Shown here in pieces: positions 15,147 to 23,036 of a stretch of DNA of 38,426 nucleotides. Position numbers and translations under genes: made by a program. The notes below the pieces were generated by a model, which was given only the letters and a program-made list of their open reading frames with translations, had not been told where the DNA came from and did no database searches. The DNA lies in the NCBI GenBank assembly GCA_005888435.1, contig VAXO01000102.1, forward strand, positions 1 through 38,426, read 5' to 3'. This stretch comes from Actinomycetota bacterium. Its GTDB lineage: Bacteria > Actinomycetota > Thermoleophilia > Gaiellales > Gaiellaceae. The number at the start of each line of letters is the position of its first letter. The stretch's first letter is position 1.

Positions 15147-16609
15147 CGAGCACTGTTCCGGAGAAGACGCTGGACCTTCAGCGCGCCGCACGCGACCACC
15201 TGTGGCTCCACTTCACGCGCATGAGCGCGTACGAGGGGTCGGAGGTGCCGATCATCGTGCGCGGCGACGGCTGCTACCTCGAGGACTCGGGCGGCAAGCG
15301 GTACCTCGATGCGCTGGCGGGGCTCTTCTCCGTGAACATCGGCTACGGCTACGGCGAGGAGATGGGGGAGGCCGCGGCCGCGCAGATGCGCGAGCTGCCG
15401 TTCTACACGAACTGGTCGTACGCCCATCCGCGCGCGATCGAGCTCGCGACCGAGATCGCGTCGTTGACACCGGGCGACCTGAACCGGCTTTTCTTCGTGT
15501 CGGGTGGCTCGGAGGCCGTCGAGTCCGCGTGGAAGCTCGCGCGGCAGTACTACGCAGCCCGAGGCGAGCAGCGCTCGCTCGTAGCTCACGCTCCGTCGGA
15601 GCCGTACCGCGACTTCGACGCCGAGAAGGCTGCAGGGAACGTCGCCGAGCGGCGTTGGAAAGCGATTTCGCGTCACATCGCATACCACGGGACGACGATG
15701 GGTGCGCTCTCGATCAACGGGATCCCCGCGCTTCGAAGCCCATTCGAGCCCCTCGTCCCCGAGGTGCACCACGTGCGCAACACGAACCGCTACCACCGGC
15801 CGGCGGACGAGACGGAGGCGGAGTTCACGGAGTTCCTGCTCGACGACCTCGAGCACACGATCGAGAGCGCCGGGCCCGACACCGTCTGCATGGTGATCAT
15901 GGAGCCCGTGCAGAACGCCGGCGGCGCGTTCACGCCGCCTGAGGGCTACTGGCGCGGCGTCCGCGAGCTCTGCGACCGCTACGACATCCTGCTCTGCACC
16001 GACGAGGTGATCACCGGCTTCGGCCGCGTCGGCACGTGGTTCGGGTCGGAGCGCTATGACATCCGGCCCGACCTGATGACGATCGCGAAAGGCCTGTCGT
16101 CGTCGTATGCCTCCATCGGCGCCGTCGTCGCGAGCGACCGCGTCATGGAGCCCTTCATGCGCGACACGCGGATGTACTCGCACGGCATCACCTTCGGAGG
16201 GCACCCGGTCGCGTCGGCAGTCGCGCTGAAGAACATCGAGATCATGAAGCGCGATCAGATCGTCGAGCACGTCGCGGCGACGCAGGACACGTTCAAGGCG
16301 AAGCTCGACGAGCTGCTCGACCTGCCGATCGTCGGCGACGTGCGCGGCGTCGGCTTCTTCTACGCGATCGAGCTGGTGAAGGACAAGGAGACGAAGGCGA
16401 CGTTCGACGACGAGGAGTGCGAGACGCTGTTGCGCCAGTTTCTCTCCCCGCGCCTGTTCGAGCGGGGACTGATCTGCCGCGCCGACGACCGCGGCGATCC
16501 CGTTGTGCAGATCTCGCCGCCGCTCGTCGCAGGGCAAGAGGAGTTCGACCGAATCGTCTCCATCCTCGGAGACGTCCTTGCGGAGGCCTGGACTCGCGTG
16601 CGGAAATGA
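15143..16609 (+). CDS. Class III aminotransferase, probable putrescine/omega-amine:pyruvate type
   Basis: A 488-residue PLP enzyme. The catalytic lysine (~residue 315) is in LMTIAKGLSSSYASIGAVV; the PLP Asp block is LLCTDEVITGFGRVGTWFG; FVSGGSEAVESAWKLARQYY and the AYHGTTMGALS block are also present. This branch (SpuC/omega-amino-acid:pyruvate-like) transaminates diamines or omega-amino acids, which would give 4-aminobutyraldehyde from putrescine. The ATG lies in the regulator stop codon, and its own stop overlaps the ATPase start (ATGA). A ~20-residue stretch after YYAARGEQRS (HAPSEPYRDFDAEKAAGNVA) looks like a family insertion. Beta-alanine or taurine transaminase are alternatives. Confidence 0.88.
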   Translation: MTSTVPEKTLDLQRAARDHLWLHFTRMSAYEGSEVPIIVRGDGCYLEDSGGKRYLDALAGLFSVNIGYGYGEEMGEAAAAQMRELPFYTNWSYAHPRAIELATEIASLTPGDLNRLFFVSGGSEAVESAWKLARQYYAARGEQRSLVAHAPSEPYRDFDAEKAAGNVAERRWKAISRHIAYHGTTMGALSINGIPALRSPFEPLVPEVHHVRNTNRYHRPADETEAEFTEFLLDDLEHTIESAGPDTVCMVIMEPVQNAGGAFTPPEGYWRGVRELCDRYDILLCTDEVITGFGRVGTWFGSERYDIRPDLMTIAKGLSSSYASIGAVVASDRVMEPFMRDTRMYSHGITFGGHPVASAVALKNIEIMKRDQIVEHVAATQDTFKAKLDELLDLPIVGDVRGVGFFYAIELVKDKETKATFDDEECETLLRQFLSPRLFERGLICRADDRGDPVVQISPPLVAGQEEFDRIVSILGDVLAEAWTRVRK

Positions 16610-17679
16610 GCACGCCTGACGTAAGGCTCGTCGACGTCACGAAGCGCTTCGACGACGTCGTTGCGGTCGACGACCTCAGTCTCGACGTCGAGAGCGGAAG
16701 CTTCTTCGCGCTCCTCGGCCCGTCGGGATGCGGCAAGACGACGACGCTGCGGATGATCGGGGGCTTTGAGCAGCCGAGCGAGGGTTGCATCTTCCTCGGC
16801 GAACGGGAGGTCAGCGGGCTGCCCGCATACAAGCGCGACGTCAACACCGTCTTCCAGTCGTACGCGCTGTTCCCGCACCTCTCGGTGTTCGAGAATGTCG
16901 CCTTCGGGCTGCGCCGGCGCTCGGTGCGCGGCGAGACGCTGCGCGGCCGAGTCGAGGCGATGCTGAAGATCGTCGGCCTGGCGGGCATGGGCCGCCGCAA
17001 GCCGCGGCAGCTCTCCGGCGGACAGCAGCAGCGCGTCGCCCTGGCGCGCGCGCTCGTGAACAAGCCGCAGGTGCTCCTGCTCGACGAGCCGCTCGGCGCC
17101 CTCGACCTGAAGCTGCGCAAGCAGATGCAACTCGAGCTGAAGGCGATCCAGCACGACGTCGGCATCACCTTCATCCACGTCACGCACGACCAGGAAGAGG
17201 CAATGACGATGGCCGACCGGATCGCGGTCATGAACGACGGTCGCATCGAGCAGCTCGGCACGCCGACCGAGCTCTACGAGACGCCTGCGACGGCCTATGT
17301 CGCCGGCTTCCTGGGCGTGTCCAACCTGATTCACGGGACGGTCAGCGGCTCCGACTCCGTGCGGCTCGACCGCGGGCCGGAGGTGCGCGTCTCCGCGGCG
17401 GCGCTGAACGGCCGTACGGGTCACGTCGCCGTCGGGATCCGTCCCGAGAAGATCGAGCTCGGCAACGGCCAGCCGAACGCGCTCGAGGGAAAGATCGTCG
17501 AGCAGGCGTACGTCGGCGTGGCGACGCAGTACATCGTCGAGACCGACTGTGGACGCCTGACCGTCTACCGCCAGAATGCCTCGCCGGGACTGAACGGCGC
17601 CTCGCCCGGCGACCGGACCACGCTCAGCTGGAGCCCGGACTCCAGCTTCGTCGTCGACTCCATGGAGGAATCCGAATGA
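16606..17679 (+). CDS. potA: Polyamine ABC transporter ATPase (second system)
   Basis: A 357-residue ATPase with Walker A GPSGCGKTTTLR (38-49), Q-loop VNTVFQSYALFPHLSV, signature LSGGQQQRVALARALV, Walker [17 protein letters not shown] and H-loop [15 protein letters not shown], followed by a TOBE domain (VGIRPEKIELGNGQ). The start ATG is fixed by its four-base overlap with the preceding aminotransferase stop. It is clearly paralogous to the ATPase at 10720-11781 but differs throughout the C-terminal domain, which fits two separate importers rather than a recent duplication. Confidence 0.93.
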   Translation: MSTPDVRLVDVTKRFDDVVAVDDLSLDVESGSFFALLGPSGCGKTTTLRMIGGFEQPSEGCIFLGEREVSGLPAYKRDVNTVFQSYALFPHLSVFENVAFGLRRRSVRGETLRGRVEAMLKIVGLAGMGRRKPRQLSGGQQQRVALARALVNKPQVLLLDEPLGALDLKLRKQMQLELKAIQHDVGITFIHVTHDQEEAMTMADRIAVMNDGRIEQLGTPTELYETPATAYVAGFLGVSNLIHGTVSGSDSVRLDRGPEVRVSAAALNGRTGHVAVGIRPEKIELGNGQPNALEGKIVEQAYVGVATQYIVETDCGRLTVYRQNASPGLNGASPGDRTTLSWSPDSSFVVDSMEESE

Positions 17680-18833
17680 CCGACGTGCTCACCCGCCGTG
17701 CTCTGCTTCGGCGCGCTGCCGCCAGCGGCGCCTTCCTCACGGTTCCCGGTGTGCTCGCCGCCTGCGGCGGCAGCAGCTCCAAGTCCTCGAGCTCAGGCTC
17801 GGACCACACGCTTGCGAAGACGCTCCACTTCTCGAACTGGCCGCTCTACATCGACGTCAACGAGAAGACGAAGAAGCACCCGACGCTCGACACGTTCACG
17901 AAGAAGACCGGCGTGAACGTGCAATACATCGAAGACATCAACGACAACGCGACGTACTTCGGGAAGATCCAGGGCCCGCTGTCGCGTGGCCAGTCAATCG
18001 ATCGGGACATCATCGTGATGACCGACAACTCGCGCTACCCGTCCCTGCTGATCAAGAAAGGGTGGGTGGAGAAGCTCGACAAGAGCGCGATCCCGAACTT
18101 CAAGAACCTCGTGCCGGCGCTGCAACATCCGAACTGGGATCAGAACCGTGACTACAGCCTGCCGTGGCAGTCCGGTCTAACCGGAATCGCCTACAACGAC
18201 AAGCTCACCGAACCAGTCCTGACGGTTCCCGACCTGCTCGAAAATCCGCAACTGAAGGGCAAAGTCACCCTTCTCCAGGGCATGGGCGACACGATGCCGC
18301 TGATCATGTTCGCGAACGGCGACGACCCGGCGAAGGTGACAGACGCCTCCTGGGACCGGGCCATGAAGCGCATCAAGAAGGCGGTCGACTCGGGGCAGAT
18401 CCGTCAATTCACCGGCAACGACTACTCCGGGCCGCTCGCGAAGGGCGACCTGAAGGCGTGCTTTGCCTGGTCCGGCGACGTCGTTCAGCTCGAGGCGGAC
18501 AACAAGCACTTGCACTGGAACCTGCCCAAGGACGGCGGCGGGATCTGGACGGACAACATGCTGATCCCGAAGGGCGGGAACGTGTACACCGCCTCCGTCT
18601 ACATGAACTTCGCGTACGACCCGCACATCGCGGCCCTGATCGAGGACTACGTCAACTACATCTGTCCCGTGAAGGGCGCGAAGGGGGAACTGGAGAAGAT
18701 CGATCCGAATGTGGCGAACAACACGCTGATCTTCCCGACGAATGCGATGCTCGACAACGCGCGCAATATCGATTCGGCGGCGCTGAACAACGAGAGGTAC
18801 ATCACCGAGTGGCAGAACCTGGTCTCGGGCTGA
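17676..18833 (+). CDS. potD: Spermidine/putrescine-binding lipoprotein (second system)
   Basis: A 385-residue binding protein. The N-terminus combines a twin-arginine motif (TRRALLRRAAA) with a lipobox, VLAAC, so Cys30 would be lipidated after Tat export; a Ser-rich linker (GGSSSKSSSSGS) follows. The mature protein starts LHFSNWPLYIDV, the strand common to PotD/PotF binding proteins, and has LPWQSGLTGIAYND and LIFPTNAML. It overlaps the ATPase gene by four bases. Its anchoring differs from that of the leftward operon's binding protein, which lacks a lipobox. Ligand choice (putrescine, spermidine or other amine) cannot be read from the sequence. Confidence 0.92.
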   Translation: MTDVLTRRALLRRAAASGAFLTVPGVLAACGGSSSKSSSSGSDHTLAKTLHFSNWPLYIDVNEKTKKHPTLDTFTKKTGVNVQYIEDINDNATYFGKIQGPLSRGQSIDRDIIVMTDNSRYPSLLIKKGWVEKLDKSAIPNFKNLVPALQHPNWDQNRDYSLPWQSGLTGIAYNDKLTEPVLTVPDLLENPQLKGKVTLLQGMGDTMPLIMFANGDDPAKVTDASWDRAMKRIKKAVDSGQIRQFTGNDYSGPLAKGDLKACFAWSGDVVQLEADNKHLHWNLPKDGGGIWTDNMLIPKGGNVYTASVYMNFAYDPHIAALIEDYVNYICPVKGAKGELEKIDPNVANNTLIFPTNAMLDNARNIDSAALNNERYITEWQNLVSG

Positions 18834-18846
18834 ACGACCGGCACGA

Positions 18847-19704
18847 GTGAGCTTCCTCCACCGACACAGGAACCTGACGCCGTACCTGCTGCTGGCGCCG
18901 GGCCTGCTCTACCTCGGGATCTTCTTCGTCGTCCCACTCGGCTTCCTCCTCCATCAGTCGCTCCAGTCCGGCAACTTCGACGTCGGGTACGCGTTCACGT
19001 GGGCGTGGGGCAACTACTGGGATGCGATCAGGGGGTACCGCGGCCACTTCATTCGCTCGTTCGAGTACGCCGCGATCGCGACAGTGCTGGCGCTGCTCTT
19101 CAGCTATCCGCTCGCCTACTGGATCGCGTTCCGGGGCGGCCGCTGGAAGAACCTGCTGCTCCTGTTCATCGTGGCGCCGTTCTTCGTGACGTACCTCATC
19201 CGCACGCTGGCGTGGGAGACGATCCTCGCCGATCAGGGGCCGGTTGTCCGCGTCCTGCGCGACATCGGCATCCTCGGGCAGGACGGACGGCTACTCGCGA
19301 CATCGTTCGCCGTCGTCGCAGGCATCACCTACAACTTCCTGCCGTTCATGGCGCTGCCGATCTACGTCTCGTTGGAGCAGATGGACGGCCGGTTGATCGA
19401 GGCGGCACAGGACCTCTACGCGAGCAAGTGGAAGGCGTTCGTCCGCGTGACGCTGCCGCTGTCCCTACCCGGTGTCGTGGCCGGGACGCTGCTGACGTTC
19501 ATCCCCGCGGCGGGTGACTTCATCAACGCCCAGCTGCTGGGCTCGCCGCGGAACCACATGATCGGGAACGTGATCCAGTCGAAGTTCCTCGAGCTGACCG
19601 ACTATCCCGCCGCCGCGGCGATGTCGTTCGTGCTGATGGCGGTGATCCTGCTGATGGTGGCGTTGTACGCGCGCGCGGTCGGGACGGAGAAGTTGACCGG
19701 ATGA
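18847..19704 (+). CDS. potB: Polyamine ABC transporter permease PotB-like (second system)
   Basis: A 285-residue membrane protein with six predicted helices, the first being YLLLAPGLLYLGIFFVVPLG. The EAA loop is EAAQDLYASKWKAFVRVTLPL and the AAGDFINAQLLGSPR segment is typical of PotB. GTG start 13 bases after the binding-protein stop; the only non-overlapping junction in the rightward operon. It forms the channel with the next gene product. Confidence 0.92.
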   Translation: MSFLHRHRNLTPYLLLAPGLLYLGIFFVVPLGFLLHQSLQSGNFDVGYAFTWAWGNYWDAIRGYRGHFIRSFEYAAIATVLALLFSYPLAYWIAFRGGRWKNLLLLFIVAPFFVTYLIRTLAWETILADQGPVVRVLRDIGILGQDGRLLATSFAVVAGITYNFLPFMALPIYVSLEQMDGRLIEAAQDLYASKWKAFVRVTLPLSLPGVVAGTLLTFIPAAGDFINAQLLGSPRNHMIGNVIQSKFLELTDYPAAAAMSFVLMAVILLMVALYARAVGTEKLTG

Positions 19705-20567
19705 CCGCGGTTCCTGCCACCGAGCGCATGCCGCGAGAGAGGACGGTGTCGCGGGTGTGGTCGTTCGTCAAGCATCACGCCCTCACGGCGTACGCGATCC
19801 TCGCCTTCACCTACTTGATGGTGCCGATCGCGGTCGTGATCGCCTTCTCCTTCAACAATCCGGCAGGACGCTTCAACTACACGTGGTCGGGCTTCACTTT
19901 CGACAACTGGAAGCACTGGGACGGCGTGCCGGGCCTCCGCAGTGCGATGGTGCTTTCGCTCGAGATCGCGTTCATCGCCAGCCTCGTCGCGACCGCGTTG
20001 GGAACGCTGATCGCGCTCGCGCTCGTGCGCTACGGCTTTCGAGGCAGAGGGGCGACAAACCTGCTCATCTTCCTACCGCTCTCGACACCGGAGATCGTGC
20101 TCGGCGCCTCGCTGCTCACGCTCTTCCTCAACAATCACGTGAGCAAGGTTCTGCAGCTCGGCTTCTGGACGATCCTGATTGCCCACGTGATGTTCTGCAT
20201 CAGCTTCGCAGTAGTGACCGTGAAGGCGAGACTGATCGGCTTCGATCGCCATCTGGAGGAGGCCGCGATGGACCTCGGCGCGAACGAGTGGGTCACGTTC
20301 CAGAAGGTGACACTGCCGCTGATCGCGCCGGCCCTGCTGGCGTCGCTGCTGCTCTGCTTCGCGATCTCCATCGACGACTTCGTCGTGACCTACTTCAACA
20401 ACGGGCCGAAGATCACGTTCCCGCTGTTCGTCTGGGGCGCCGCGCGCGTGGGTGCGCCGCCGCAGGTGAACGTGATCGGCAGCGTGATCTTCATCGTCGC
20501 GGTCAGCGTCATGGTGGCGAACGTGCTCGTCCAGATGCGGCGGGCGAAATCGGCAGCGACCGCTTGA
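19701..20567 (+). CDS. potC: Polyamine ABC transporter permease PotC-like (second system)
   Basis: A 288-residue permease with six predicted helices (first: AYAILAFTYLMVPIAVVIAF). The EAA loop reads EAAMDLGANEWVTFQKVTLPL and is followed by SIDDFVVTYFNNG, the PotC-type segment. The start ATG overlaps the potB stop (ATGA) and its stop overlaps the TTG start of the oxidoreductase gene (TTGA). Confidence 0.92.
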   Translation: MTAVPATERMPRERTVSRVWSFVKHHALTAYAILAFTYLMVPIAVVIAFSFNNPAGRFNYTWSGFTFDNWKHWDGVPGLRSAMVLSLEIAFIASLVATALGTLIALALVRYGFRGRGATNLLIFLPLSTPEIVLGASLLTLFLNNHVSKVLQLGFWTILIAHVMFCISFAVVTVKARLIGFDRHLEEAAMDLGANEWVTFQKVTLPLIAPALLASLLLCFAISIDDFVVTYFNNGPKITFPLFVWGAARVGAPPQVNVIGSVIFIVAVSVMVANVLVQMRRAKSAATA

Positions 20568-21946
20568 CAGTCCAACCGCGCCTCCCGCCTTGGTGGTGGG
20601 ACGAGGCGGGCGCGGACGAGCCCGAGGAGGCGCTCGAGGGCGACGTCGACGCCGACGTCTGTGTCGTCGGCGGTGGCTTTACCGGATTGTGGACGGCGCT
20701 CGCGTTGAAGGAGCGTGAGCCCTCGGCGTGTGTCGTTCTCGTGGAGGCCGAGACCTGCGGCTCCGGGCCGAGCGGGCGTAACGGCGGCTTCGTCCACGGC
20801 TACTGGGCATCGCTCGCCGAGCTGGTGCCGCTGCTCGGCCGGGACTCTGCTCTGGAGCTGGCGCGGGCGGGCGAGCGCATCGTCCCTGCCGTGCGGGCGC
20901 TGGGAGCCGACGACGTCTGGTTGCGTGAGGGCGGCCTGCTGATGGTGTCGGCGTCGCCGGCGCAAGACGCCGCCGTCGAGCATGCCGTCGCCGCGGCCGC
21001 CGACGCGGGCGTGGCCGAGCAGGCGGTTCCACTCGAGGCGGACGCCGTGGCGGCGCGCGTGCGCTCGCCGGTGTTCCGGCGCGGAGTGTTCTTCCCGGAC
21101 GGGGCGACCGTGCAGCCGGCCCGCCTCGTGCGCGCGCTGCGGCGGCGAGTGCTCGACGTCGGCGTCGAGCTGCACGAGCACAGTCCCGCCGCGTTTCGCA
21201 GCGGCGAAGTGACGACCGCGCGCGGCCGCGTGCGCGCGCCGGAGATCGTGGTCGCGATCAACGCCGCGGCGACGGGCTGGCGGCCCGTCGCCCGTCACGT
21301 GACGAACTTCGGGTCATACGTCGTCCTGACCGAGCCCGTACCCGAGTTGCTCGAGCAGATCGGCTGGACGGGCGGCGAGGCGATCGTCGACGCGCGGATG
21401 TTCCTGCACTACTTCCGCACGACGAACGACGGGCGCGTGCTGATGGGCAGCGGGTCAGGCCCGATCGGGTTCCGCGGCAAGCTCGACGCGCGCTTCACGA
21501 GCGACGGCGCGACGGCTGCGCGCGCCGAGCACGGGTTACGGCGCCTGCTTCCCGGCCTAGCCGACGGGCGCATCGAGCGGGCGTGGGGAGGACCGATCGA
21601 CGTCTCCGCCGACCATCTCCCGTTCTTCGGCACGGTGCCAGGCAGCGGCCACGTCCATTACGGCCTCGGTTATTCAGGGCACGGCGTCGGGCCGAGTTGG
21701 CTGGGCGGCCAGATCCTCGCGTCGCTTTCGACGGGCCGCGACGATGAGTGGACGGCGCTGGCGCTTGCGACCCGGCGCGTTCCCTCTCTGCCGCCCGAGC
21801 CGCTCAAGCGGCTCGGGGGCGGCGTCGTGCGCAGCGCGATCATGGCCTGCGAGCGCGCGGACGAGGACGGGCGGCGGGCGCCGCTGCCGGCTCGGGTCGC
21901 CGCGACGCTACCGCGGCTCTTCGGGATGGAGATTGGGACCCGTTGA
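20564..21946 (+). CDS. FAD-dependent oxidoreductase, PuuB/DAO type
   Basis: A 460-residue flavoprotein of the D-amino-acid-oxidase superfamily. The FAD-binding motif is VCVVGGGFTGLWTALAL (Gly36/38/41), followed by the PuuB-style CGSGPSGRNGGF loop; the C-terminal GLGYSGHGVGPSWLGG closes the FAD site. In the PuuB branch such enzymes oxidise gamma-glutamylputrescine, but no glutamate-putrescine ligase (puuA) or hydrolase (puuD) occurs in the window, so a free amine or N-methyl amine may be the substrate. It starts at a TTG overlapping the potC stop, an assignment forced by the TTGA coupling and by the family-typical WW-D-A N-terminus (PPWWWDEAGADEP). No signal peptide. Confidence 0.87.
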   Translation: MTVQPRLPPWWWDEAGADEPEEALEGDVDADVCVVGGGFTGLWTALALKEREPSACVVLVEAETCGSGPSGRNGGFVHGYWASLAELVPLLGRDSALELARAGERIVPAVRALGADDVWLREGGLLMVSASPAQDAAVEHAVAAAADAGVAEQAVPLEADAVAARVRSPVFRRGVFFPDGATVQPARLVRALRRRVLDVGVELHEHSPAAFRSGEVTTARGRVRAPEIVVAINAAATGWRPVARHVTNFGSYVVLTEPVPELLEQIGWTGGEAIVDARMFLHYFRTTNDGRVLMGSGSGPIGFRGKLDARFTSDGATAARAEHGLRRLLPGLADGRIERAWGGPIDVSADHLPFFGTVPGSGHVHYGLGYSGHGVGPSWLGGQILASLSTGRDDEWTALALATRRVPSLPPEPLKRLGGGVVRSAIMACERADEDGRRAPLPARVAATLPRLFGMEIGTR

Positions 21947-23031
21947 GCTTCGCGACCGTCGAGCTCGAAGCGCTCAGGCGGCGCAGCAGCGAGAAGTGGC
22001 GGAAGTTCACGGCCGACGTCCTGCCGTCGCACATCGCCGAGACGGACTTCGGCGTTGCTCCGCCGGTCGAGGAGGCCTTGCTCGCGGCCGTGCGGGCGGG
22101 CGACCTTGGCTATGCGCATGCAAAGAGCTCGGGCTTGTACGAGGCGTTCGCGGCATTCGCCCGCCGCCGATGGGAGTGGGACGTCGATCCCACGGCCGTC
22201 GTCGCGGTCCCCGACGTGATGGTCGGCGTCGCCGAGCTGCTGCGTTTGCTGACACCGGAGGGCTCGGGCGTGGTGATCAATCCGCCGGTGTATCCACCGT
22301 TCTTCTCGGTCATCGCCGAGACCGGCCGGAAGGTCGTCGAGGTGCCGCTCGACGACGGGCAGGTGCCGTTTGACGGGATCCGTGCCGCGCTGCGCAACGG
22401 CGCACGCGCCGTGTTGTTCTGCAACCCTCACAACCCGACCGGCCGCGTCGCCGACGCCGACGAGATTCGCGTCCTCGGCGAGCTCGCCGCCGAGCACGAC
22501 GCGCTCTTCCTGTCAGACGAGATCCACGCGCCGCTGACGCTGCCGGGAATCACCCACGTCCCCGCGCAGAACGCGATCGTGCTCATGTCCGCGTCGAAGG
22601 CGTGGAACCTAGCGGGCCTGAAGTGCGGCCTGGCGATCGGGCCGCCGGACGTTCTTCGGCGCCTCCCGGTGGACATCCACGACCGGGTCGGTCACCTCGG
22701 CGTGATCGCGTCGGCCGCCGCGTACACGCACGGGGAAGAGTGGCTGGACGAGCTGCGTGAGTACCTCGCGGCGACGCGGCGCCTGCTTCCCGACCTGCTC
22801 TCGCCCGCGGTCCGGGTCGCTCCGGCGGAGGCGACGTACCTCGCGTGGCTCGACTTCCGCGACACGCCGATCGCCGACGATCCAGCCGGGGCCGTGCTCG
22901 AGCGCGGTCGGGTCTCGCTCCTGCCGGGTACCGACTTCGGCTCGGCCGGCCATGGTTTCGCCCGGCTCAACATCGGAACCTCGCGCGAGCTGGTGGAAGA
23001 GGCAGCGCGGCGCATACGCGCCGCGCTGTAA
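21943..23031 (+). CDS. PatB/MalY-type fold I aminotransferase or C-S lyase
   Basis: A 362-residue PLP enzyme. Key blocks: DVLPSHIAETDFGVAPPVEEAL at the N-terminus (characteristic of MalY/PatB cystathionine beta-lyases), VVINPPVYPPF, CNPHNPTGRV (161-169) and the lysine Lys219 in LMSASKAWNLAGLKCG. In this family the enzymes either cleave cysteine conjugates or transaminate. As the terminal gene of a polyamine-type operon, coupled by TTGA to the oxidoreductase, transamination of an amine-derived product is plausible but unproven. Its stop lies five bases from the stop of the convergent surface-protein gene, with only a weak CCTC/GAGG hairpin between, so the two transcription units probably run into each other. 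Confidence 0.85.
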   Translation: MSFATVELEALRRRSSEKWRKFTADVLPSHIAETDFGVAPPVEEALLAAVRAGDLGYAHAKSSGLYEAFAAFARRRWEWDVDPTAVVAVPDVMVGVAELLRLLTPEGSGVVINPPVYPPFFSVIAETGRKVVEVPLDDGQVPFDGIRAALRNGARAVLFCNPHNPTGRVADADEIRVLGELAAEHDALFLSDEIHAPLTLPGITHVPAQNAIVLMSASKAWNLAGLKCGLAIGPPDVLRRLPVDIHDRVGHLGVIASAAAYTHGEEWLDELREYLAATRRLLPDLLSPAVRVAPAEATYLAWLDFRDTPIADDPAGAVLERGRVSLLPGTDFGSAGHGFARLNIGTSRELVEEAARRIRAAL

Positions 23032-23036
23032 GTCCT

